Assembly: GCF_017811155.1 (NCBI RefSeq)
Contig: NZ_JACVCV010000015.1
Span: 1-64,000, forward strand
DNA length: 64,000 nucleotides
Source of the DNA: Lunatimonas salinarum
GTDB lineage: Bacteria > Bacteroidota > Bacteroidia > Cytophagales > Cyclobacteriaceae
Direction of reading: 5' to 3'
In this document: piece by piece, positions 48,835 to 54,385 of the stretch
Numbering within the stretch: the first letter of the stretch is position 1
Layout: every line of letters starts with the position of its first letter
Program-made: the position numbers and the translations under genes
The notes under the pieces: model-generated
Told to the model about the DNA's origin: nothing
Databases searched by the model: none
Seen by the model: the letters and a program-made list of their open reading frames with translations, nothing else

Positions 48835-48842
48835 CAAAGGTA
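48835..48842 (-). promoter_or_regulatory. rho -7 box TACCTTTG
   Basis: An exact TAnnTTTG match on the minus strand, identical to the rRNA P1 -7 box. Start would be near 48828, giving a leader of about 180 nt before the rho ATG. The remaining 48648-48981 spacer has the divergent serS promoter and nothing else that I can identify. Confidence 0.45.
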
Positions 48843-48934
48843 ATCAAAAAAACACCAATTTTGGGAAAGAATCTTCATTATTAGAAAAAAAAGGGCACAA
48901 GGTGCTTTCCTAGGTACCTTGTAGGGGAAATGCT

Positions 48935-48942
48935 TATCTTTG
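48935..48942 (+). promoter_or_regulatory. serS -7 box TATCTTTG
   Basis: An exact TAnnTTTG match 40 bp upstream of the serS ATG. No -33 TTTG at the usual spacing. Confidence 0.5.
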
Positions 48943-48981
48943 TCGCATAATCAAAAAAAGGTTTCCCATCACACGTAATCT

Positions 48982-50259
48982 ATGCTTCAAGTAACGTTTA
49001 TCAGAGATAATTTTGACCTAGCCGTAAGGGGACTTCGCAAGAGAAACCTTGACGATGCCGAAACATTGCTCAAACAAGCCATTCAATTGGATGACGAGCG
49101 AAAAAGTATTCAACTGCAACGCGATCAGCTTCAAGCAGAATCCAACAGCATCTCCAAAACCATCGGCGAACTCATGAAAAGCGGCCAAAAGGCCGAAGCT
49201 GAAAAGGTGAAGTCACGCACAAGCGAAATCAAACTTCAAGTTAAGCAATTGGAGGTTAGCTACATCGAAAAGGAAACCGCGCTCAACCAACTCCTCTATA
49301 CGCTGCCCAATATCCCACACGAATCCGTTCCTTCGGGCAAATCAGCAGATGACAACGAAACTGTCTTCACACACGGCATCCTACCAAATTTAGGTGTAGA
49401 TGAAAAATTGGCCCATTGGGACTTAATCAAAAAATACGACATCATCGACTTTGAGCTTGGAGTGAAAATTTCCGGTGCCGGATTTCCTGTGTACAAGGGA
49501 AAGGGTGCCCGACTTCAGCGGGCTTTGATTAATTTTTTCCTAGACGAGGCCCTTCAGGCTGGATATACGGAAATTCAACCGCCCGTTTTGGTCAACGAAG
49601 ACAGTGGATATGGTACGGGTCAGCTTCCCGACAAGGAAGGGCAAATGTATTTTGCCCCGGTAGATAACCTATACCTAATACCCACTGCGGAAGTGCCCAT
49701 CACGAACATCTATCGAAACGAAATATTACAGGAAGAACAGCTACCTATCAAAAACGTAGGATACACCCCTTGCTTCAGACGGGAAGCTGGCAGTTGGGGG
49801 GCACATGTAAGAGGGCTCAACAGACTACATCAATTCGACAAGGTAGAGATCGTCCACATTTGCCACCCGGATAAGTCCTATGAGGCGTTGGAAGAGATGA
49901 GTACTTACGTACAAGGATTGCTGCAAAAGCTTGAGCTGCCCTACCGGGTGCTGAGGCTATGCGGTGGGGATATGGGCTTCACCTCCGCACTTACCTACGA
50001 CATGGAAGTATTTTCTGCTGCACAGGAGAGGTGGCTGGAAGTTAGTTCTGTTAGTAACTTCGAAACATTTCAGGCAAACCGCCTAAAATTACGCTTCCGG
50101 GATGAAAGCAAAAAAACCAATTTGGCGCATACGCTAAACGGAAGTGCGCTTGCCTTACCGCGGATCGTAGCAGCAATATTGGAAAACAACCAACACGCCG
50201 AGGGCATCAAAATGCCGGAAGTATTGGTCCCTTATTTGGGATTCGATTGGATTCGGTAA
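48982..50259 (+). CDS. serS: Serine-tRNA ligase
   Basis: A 425-residue class II aminoacyl-tRNA synthetase. The N-terminal coiled-coil arm (about 30-105) contacts the long variable arm of tRNA-Ser. The class II core carries motif 1 around FFLDEALQAGYTEIQPP, motif 2 TPCFRREAGSWG near 262-273 and motif 3 NGSALALPRIVAAILEN near 387-403. TAEVPITN near 236 is the serine-site signature. Length is normal. A strong hairpin terminator follows. Confidence 0.97.
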   Translation: MLQVTFIRDNFDLAVRGLRKRNLDDAETLLKQAIQLDDERKSIQLQRDQLQAESNSISKTIGELMKSGQKAEAEKVKSRTSEIKLQVKQLEVSYIEKETALNQLLYTLPNIPHESVPSGKSADDNETVFTHGILPNLGVDEKLAHWDLIKKYDIIDFELGVKISGAGFPVYKGKGARLQRALINFFLDEALQAGYTEIQPPVLVNEDSGYGTGQLPDKEGQMYFAPVDNLYLIPTAEVPITNIYRNEILQEEQLPIKNVGYTPCFRREAGSWGAHVRGLNRLHQFDKVEIVHICHPDKSYEALEEMSTYVQGLLQKLELPYRVLRLCGGDMGFTSALTYDMEVFSAAQERWLEVSSVSNFETFQANRLKLRFRDESKKTNLAHTLNGSALALPRIVAAILENNQHAEGIKMPEVLVPYLGFDWIR

Positions 50260-50285
50260 CCATAGCCACTATACTCTATTGGAGA

Positions 50286-50329
50286 GGTCTTGATTCTGCG
50301 CTCTAGTGGAATCAAGACCCTTTCCTTTC
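50286..50329 (+). terminator. Intrinsic terminator after serS
   Basis: A perfect 11-bp stem GGTCTTGATTC / GAATCAAGACC with a 12-nt loop, followed by a T-rich tract broken by C residues. Confidence 0.65.
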
Positions 50330-50364
50330 TGATCCTAAAAGCGAGGACTGGACTTACCGCTCGA

Positions 50365-51426
50365 TTACCAGAGCGAATCAATGCCCAATCGCTCCTGCCA
50401 CCCTTTTACTTCGGTCAATAAATTATCCAAGACCTGCATTTGGGCTCTTTCCAACGGGGCATCCGTACTGCGGCACTTCACCGGGGTTTCAAAACCTCGC
50501 TTGGATAAAAAGTAACGAGCTCCAAGCTGATACTGTTTGCCGATTTTTTGTTCTGCCACCCGAAGCCTTTCCTGCAGCCATTCCACCTCATGGCGATGGC
50601 GGGGATTCGATGCATGATCGCACATCCAAGTGATGATGTCGGGATAAAAATTACCAGCAATAGGGGAAAGACCTGCCCCTCCATATTGTAACGAAGCGGC
50701 CGCACTGCCGATATGGGCATTATAAATCTCTAAGTCAGTACCCTTGCTTTTATCCAACTTAGCCCTGATCTGCGCAATATCTTCGGTAGTATCCTTGTGA
50801 TAAATAAAACGCTCGGATGCTACCATAAAATCCATTATGGCGGGCGTTACGATGCGCTTGTAGGGAGACGGACATTCGTAGGTTCCCATACGAATCCCAT
50901 CGGTATCCTGCAAGAATTCGTCAAGGCGTTGGATCAAGCGTCCATCCGATTCGGACTTCTCCGCAAAATGACTGGTTATCAAGATCACGGCGTCGACACC
51001 GGTATCCCGCATCTTTTTGGCAAAATCAGCTTGCGACCTAACATTCTCTCCAAAAGAGCCGGTAGCCACTACCGGAATCTTGCCTCCGACATGCTTAACC
51101 ACGTGGTTTGTCAGTTGAATACGTTCCTCACTGGACAGATGATACATCTCGCTGCTCAGGCAGTTGGCAAAAAATCCCGTCGCCCCAGCTTGAAGGTAGT
51201 AGTCCATGAGACGGCTCATTCCACTGTAATCGATGGCACCATTTTCTTTGTACACAGTCAGCATCACAGGAATAAACTTTTGACGTTCCTTAGGGACCGA
51301 TGGAGATTCAACTAGGCGGGAGGCCATCGGCTGGGCCACGCCCTGTAGACCAACCGTTGTCATTCCCAAGCCCAAACCAAGCTTGCTCAAAAAGTTTCTT
51401 CTCGACACATAAATTGATGAATTCAT
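50365..51426 (-). CDS. DapA/NanA-family aldolase with Tat signal
   Basis: A 353-residue class I aldolase-fold protein of the dihydrodipicolinate synthase / N-acetylneuraminate lyase family. The N-terminus carries a twin-arginine signal: SRRNFLSK at 8-15, then LGLGLGMTTVGLQG. In the family, Lys on strand 6 forms the Schiff base, here Lys211 (FIYHKDTT), and the Tyr of the YNxP motif appears as Tyr183 in TYECPSPY. Export of this normally cytosolic fold suggests a periplasmic role in sugar-acid or sialic-acid breakdown; the substrate is not known. Start at ATG 51426; an ATG 13 codons upstream is possible. Confidence 0.8.
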   Translation of the reverse strand: MNSSIYVSRRNFLSKLGLGLGMTTVGLQGVAQPMASRLVESPSVPKERQKFIPVMLTVYKENGAIDYSGMSRLMDYYLQAGATGFFANCLSSEMYHLSSEERIQLTNHVVKHVGGKIPVVATGSFGENVRSQADFAKKMRDTGVDAVILITSHFAEKSESDGRLIQRLDEFLQDTDGIRMGTYECPSPYKRIVTPAIMDFMVASERFIYHKDTTEDIAQIRAKLDKSKGTDLEIYNAHIGSAAASLQYGGAGLSPIAGNFYPDIITWMCDHASNPRHRHEVEWLQERLRVAEQKIGKQYQLGARYFLSKRGFETPVKCRSTDAPLERAQMQVLDNLLTEVKGWQERLGIDSLW

Positions 51427-51610
51427 TGTTATGGGAGTTAATGGGTTATTTCTTGATAGCTTCATCGGGTGATAAGGTTATGGTAGGGAATCAATAGTCT
51501 ATACCTACTGAATGCATACTGCCAACCTAGCAAAACAGACCAGTGGAGAACGAACTTTTTACTCTTCACCTCTTTTTCTAGCGAAAATACCTTACTTCCC
51601 CGATAGCTTG

Positions 51611-51618
51611 TATCTTTG
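51611..51618 (+). promoter_or_regulatory. ccmB -7 box TATCTTTG
   Basis: An exact TAnnTTTG match ending 4 bp before the ATG at 51623, predicting an essentially leaderless ccmB mRNA. It argues against the long in-frame start at 51512. Confidence 0.5.
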
Positions 51619-51622
51619 CAGC

Positions 51623-52291
51623 ATGATGCGGCAGGAAATCATCACCTTGGTAAAGAAAGAGGCAACGCTGGAATGGCGGCAGAAATACGCCCTGAACGGC
51701 ATATTGCTCTATGTGATCAGCGCGGTTTACATCACCTACCTAAGCGTGGGAGTCAAAGGTGGCACTCTTCAGGTTCCTACATGGAATGCCCTTTATTGGA
51801 TCATCATTCTGTTCTCTGCCGTGAATGCGGTAGCCAAGAGCTTTATCCAGGAAAGTCAGGGCAGGCAGCTTTATTACTATATGATCGCCTCTCCGGAAGC
51901 AATCATCCTTTCCAAAACCATTTATAACACAGGGCTCACGCTGTTGCTTTCTTTGCTGGGGTATGCGGTTTTTTCCGTGATTATGGGAAACCCGGTTCAA
52001 GATCAACCCATGTTTCTACTGAACCTCCTGCTGGGCGCCGTCGGCTTTTCTTCTAGCCTCACGATGGTTTCCTCCATTGCAGGCAAGGCTGGAAACAACG
52101 GCACACTGATGGCTATTTTGAGCTTCCCCGTCCTCATTCCCATCCTACTACTCACCATTCAAATCTCTCAAAACGCCATCGATGGGCTAGACAGAAGCGT
52201 CAGTTACGATAAAATGATCACCCTATTGGCCATCAATGGGTTAGTCGGTTCATCCTCTTACATACTCTTCCCCTATCTCTGGAAAAGCTAA
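51623..52291 (+). CDS. ccmB: Heme exporter permease CcmB
   Basis: A 222-residue inner-membrane protein with six predicted TM segments, the length of E. coli CcmB (220). It is the membrane part of the CcmAB transporter that releases holo-CcmE from CcmC. Its cytosolic start MMRQEIITLVKKEATLEWRQKY resembles the family's KKELRLE-R segment. FSAVNAVAKSFIQESQGRQLYYYMIASPEAI near 75-105 is the conserved loop. The ATPase CcmA is not encoded in the window. Start is ATG 51623 (or the next codon), not 51512. Confidence 0.92.
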   Translation: MMRQEIITLVKKEATLEWRQKYALNGILLYVISAVYITYLSVGVKGGTLQVPTWNALYWIIILFSAVNAVAKSFIQESQGRQLYYYMIASPEAIILSKTIYNTGLTLLLSLLGYAVFSVIMGNPVQDQPMFLLNLLLGAVGFSSSLTMVSSIAGKAGNNGTLMAILSFPVLIPILLLTIQISQNAIDGLDRSVSYDKMITLLAINGLVGSSSYILFPYLWKS

Positions 52292-52392
52292 CCGCACATA
52301 CCGATCAAATAAGCAACTAACACGCCCGTTCAAGTCCCAATTACGTTGATCAAATAAACCCTATTATAATAAAGAATTAGGGATTTAAACCT

Positions 52393-52400
52393 TACTTTTG
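52393..52400 (+). promoter_or_regulatory. Candidate -7 box TACTTTTG upstream of ccmC leader
   Basis: An exact TAnnTTTG match. Start near 52406 would place the whole R0 repeat unit (52413-52518) in a ~112-nt leader of ccmC. No good -33. Confidence 0.4.
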
Positions 52401-52412
52401 TCGTAAGACTAT

Positions 52413-52514
52413 GTGAAATCGAACATACGGAAAGGGTCGCACGTAAAATTGATTATGATGCGGCAACCTGTATCCCGAAAGGGAGGCTGTAGACCCGTGA
52501 CGAATAAATTATAA
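52413..52514 (+). CDS. Possible 33-codon leader peptide upstream of ccmC
   Basis: A GTG ORF (VKSNIRKGSHVKLIMM...) ending TAA four bases before the ccmC ATG. It is strongly basic. The position parallels the 35-codon ORF before susC. It may be a by-product of the repeat rather than a gene. Confidence 0.25.
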   Translation: MKSNIRKGSHVKLIMMRQPVSRKGGCRPVTNKL

Positions 52515-52518
52515 ACAC
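52413..52518 (+). repeat. Leader repeat unit R0 before ccmC (divergent)
   Basis: A 106-bp unit. It starts GTGAAATCGAACATACGG, aligning with the ATGAAATCGAGCAYGACG start of the other units, and ends ...AAATTATAAACAC at the ccmC ATG. Inside is a GNRA hairpin TCCCGAAAGGGA (52473-52484) with flanking CAACC/GGCTG pairing. CATA/TATG replaces the GCAYG/CRTGC stem. This is the least similar of the six units. Confidence 0.6.
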
Positions 52519-53193
52519 ATGAAATCAACTTGGTGGAAGGTATTGGCCATTATCTTACTGGCGTATACCATCATTGCAGGCGTCCTAGCTGACGTGCCAC
52601 GCCTCCCCATTCTTAATGAAACGATCCGCGCATTGTATTTCCATGTAACCATGTGGTTCAGCATGATCCTATTGCTTACAGTGGGAATCGTGTATAGCAT
52701 TCGGTTTTTGAAAAACAACCGCTTGGAAGATGATGATATGGCCGTGGAGTTTACCAATGGCGCTATTTTGTTTGGCGTGATTGGAATCGTCACAGGCAGC
52801 CTATGGGCCAGGTTCACCTGGGGGGCCTACTGGACCAATGACCCGAAACTGAACGCTGCAGCGGTGGGACTCCTTATGTATTTTGCCTATCTCATTCTTC
52901 GGAATTCCCTTACGGACATGCATCAGCGGGCCAAAATCAGCGCCGTATACAGCATATTCGCCTATGCGGCGTTTATCCCACTGATATTCGTCTTACCCCG
53001 CCTTACAGACAGTCTTCACCCCGGAAACGGCGGAAATCCCGGATTCAATGCCTACGACATGGACAGTCAGCTTAGAATGGTCTTCTACCCGGCGATTGTC
53101 GGATGGACACTCTTGGGGGCTTGGGTCAGCACGGTGCGCGTAAGGCTACGGAGAATGGAGCGTAAAATGGAGGAAAACTTAATTAATCAATAG
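52519..53193 (+). CDS. ccmC: Heme-handling protein CcmC
   Basis: A 224-residue inner-membrane protein with six TM segments that loads heme onto CcmE. The tryptophan-rich WWD heme motif appears as WARFTWGAYWTNDPKL near 94-109. Two conserved periplasmic histidines flank it: YFHVTMWFS near 41 and DSLHPGNGGN near 170. Its ATG lies at the exact 3' end of repeat unit R0. The C-terminus is basic and cytosolic. Slightly shorter than E. coli CcmC (245). Confidence 0.94.
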   Translation: MKSTWWKVLAIILLAYTIIAGVLADVPRLPILNETIRALYFHVTMWFSMILLLTVGIVYSIRFLKNNRLEDDDMAVEFTNGAILFGVIGIVTGSLWARFTWGAYWTNDPKLNAAAVGLLMYFAYLILRNSLTDMHQRAKISAVYSIFAYAAFIPLIFVLPRLTDSLHPGNGGNPGFNAYDMDSQLRMVFYPAIVGWTLLGAWVSTVRVRLRRMERKMEENLINQ

Positions 53194-53197
53194 ACAC

Positions 53198-53322
53198 ATG
53201 AAATCGAGCACGAGGCAAGCAGCACACGGAGGGACGCCCCGATAGTTATCGGAGAATTCGTGCGACCTGCCTGCCGGTAGGCAGGGATTCCATCTGACCG
53301 CTTAAAGACAAATTATATACAC
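53198..53322 (+). repeat. Leader repeat unit R1 (tandem, longest)
   Basis: A 125-bp unit that begins 4 bp after the ccmC stop with ATGAAATCGAGCACGAGG. It carries two palindromes, CCCCGATAGTTATCGG (53237-53252) and CCTGCCTGCCGGTAGGCAGG (53266-53285). It ends ATTCCATCTGACCGC...ATTATATACAC exactly where R2 starts. The stem GCACG/CGTGC is kept. The small ORF in it stops after 15 codons in the first palindrome. Confidence 0.75.
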
Positions 53323-53414
53323 ATGAAATCGAGCACGACGCAAGCGACACACGGAGGAACGATTGTAATACGTGCGAGATTCCATCTGACCGCTTAAAGA
53401 CAAATTATAAACAG
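53323..53414 (+). repeat. Leader repeat unit R2 before the ccmD-like gene (shortest)
   Basis: A 92-bp unit in head-to-tail tandem with R1, starting ATGAAATCGAGCACGACGCA and ending directly at the ATG of the ccmD-like gene. Both palindromes of R1 are missing, leaving the bare core with the GCACG/CGTGC stem. It contains a 24-codon ORF (53323-53397) starting MKSSTTQATHGG. Last ~35 bp are nearly identical to R1. Confidence 0.75.
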
Positions 53415-53663
53415 ATGAAAAAATTACTGTTCATTTCGCTGATCCTGCTTTCCCTTTCGCTCAAGGCCCAGGATAAAATCGAAATAACTGGGGAAGACTA
53501 CCAAAACACCGGCGTAGAGATGGCTGATGTGATGCGGTCAAATGGCAAAATCTTCGTTTTGGTGGGGATAATTGGAATTGTTTTGGGGGGAATTTTGGTT
53601 TATGTGATACAGACAGACCGGAAGATTTCCAAACTGGAAGAGCAATTTAAAGATCTATCTTAA
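53415..53663 (+). CDS. CcmD-like small membrane protein
   Basis: An 82-residue protein between ccmC and ccmE, the place occupied by ccmD in classical operons. It has an N-terminal signal-like segment (MKKLLFISLILLSLSLKAQ), a short periplasmic stretch, one TM helix (about 46-66, IFVLVGIIGIVLGGILVYVI) and a charged tail DRKISKLEEQFKDL. A TM helix followed by a basic then L-E-x-L pattern is the CcmD style; CcmD helps release holo-CcmE. Bacteroidota versions carry a longer N-terminus. The call rests mainly on size, topology and position. Confidence 0.7.
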   Translation: MKKLLFISLILLSLSLKAQDKIEITGEDYQNTGVEMADVMRSNGKIFVLVGIIGIVLGGILVYVIQTDRKISKLEEQFKDLS

Positions 53664-53705
53664 AATAGGGTAAGGTATGCCTGCATAAATTCAACTGGTA
53701 AAAGG

Positions 53706-53828
53706 ATGGAATTAAGCATGACGTAGCCGAGACGCAAAGGGACAACGAACATACATGCTGCCTACCAGTAAGCAGGCATTCCGAAAAATCGAAAAAGGTT
53801 GTGACCACTGAAAATCAATTATTGACAC
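53706..53828 (+). repeat. Leader repeat unit R2b (divergent) after the ccmD-like gene
   Basis: A 123-bp unit that starts ATGGAATTAAGCATGACGTA, 18 of 22 bases matching R3's start. It holds the GCATG/CATGC stem and a palindrome-like TGCCTACCAGTAAGCAGGCA (53758-53777). It ends GTGACCACTG...AATTATTGACAC at the start of R3. Its small ORF stops after 6 codons. Confidence 0.6.
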
Positions 53829-53933
53829 ATGAAATCGAGCATGACGTAGCTGTCACACAGTGGGCTGCCCCGATAGCTATCGTGGCAACCATGCGAGATT
53901 CCATCTGACCGCTAAAGAACAAATTATAAACAG
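53829..53933 (+). repeat. Leader repeat unit R3 before ccmE
   Basis: A 105-bp unit starting ATGAAATCGAGCATGACGTA and ending directly at the ccmE ATG. The stem is GCATG/CATGC, where R1 and R2 have GCACG/CGTGC: a compensatory change. A palindrome CCCCGATAGCTATCGTGG lies at 53868-53885. The 3' part GAGATTCCATCTGACCGC matches R2. The ORF stops after 6 codons. Confidence 0.75.
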
Positions 53934-54350
53934 ATGAAAAAAGGACATATCATAGGACTGGGAATCATTGGCGTAGCCATAATGATCATTATCACTTCAA
54001 TAGGGGATGCCAGTACTTACGAGAGCTTCTCAACCGCTCGCATACTTGCCAGCAATGGTGACGTAAAACCGATCCACGTAGTAGGAGAACTTAAAAAGAA
54101 CGACGCGGGAAAAGTAGTCGGTATCGAAGTGGGAGAAGACAAAACCTCTTTCACCTTCCTTATGGTGGACAATGACGGCACCGAGCAACAGGTGTACTAC
54201 AACGAACCTGTACCTGCGGATTTCGAGCGTTCTGAGCAAGTGGTCGTGATCGGTTCCTACAAAAATGAATCCATCTTTGTGGCCGAAAAAATCCTCATGA
54301 AATGTCCATCTAAGTATCAGGAGACCGATGTCCAAGCAGCCTCCATGTAA
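53934..54350 (+). CDS. ccmE: Heme chaperone CcmE, Cys variant
   Basis: A 138-residue periplasmic heme chaperone tethered by an N-terminal TM helix (about 5-23), followed by the OB-fold barrel (VVGELKKNDAGKVVGIEV, QVVVIGSYKNESIFVAEKILMKCPSKY). In most CcmE the heme is bound covalently by His in HxxxY. Here the motif is CPSKY near 125-129, with Cys in the His position and the Tyr kept. That is the signature of the System I* pathway described in some sulfate reducers and archaea, which also lacks CcmG and CcmH. Neither is present in this operon. Confidence 0.9.
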   Translation: MKKGHIIGLGIIGVAIMIIITSIGDASTYESFSTARILASNGDVKPIHVVGELKKNDAGKVVGIEVGEDKTSFTFLMVDNDGTEQQVYYNEPVPADFERSEQVVVIGSYKNESIFVAEKILMKCPSKYQETDVQAASM

Positions 54351-54385
54351 TTACCATTCTCACTTGTAAATCAACCCAAAGGATA

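Noticed and set aside
51512-51622. Longer ccmB start at 51512
   Set aside because: It adds 37 residues absent from CcmB and the -7 box at 51611-51618 lies inside it.
52455-52475. GCGGCAACC in the ccmC leader, reminiscent of the SAM-I riboswitch core
   Set aside because: Only that short string fits. The other SAM-I core segments and the terminator/anti-terminator are missing, and ccmC is not a methionine gene.
53198-53414. CRISPR array in the ccm operon
   Set aside because: The repeats are long (92-125 bp), directly adjacent, of unequal length and without spacers; no cas genes are present.
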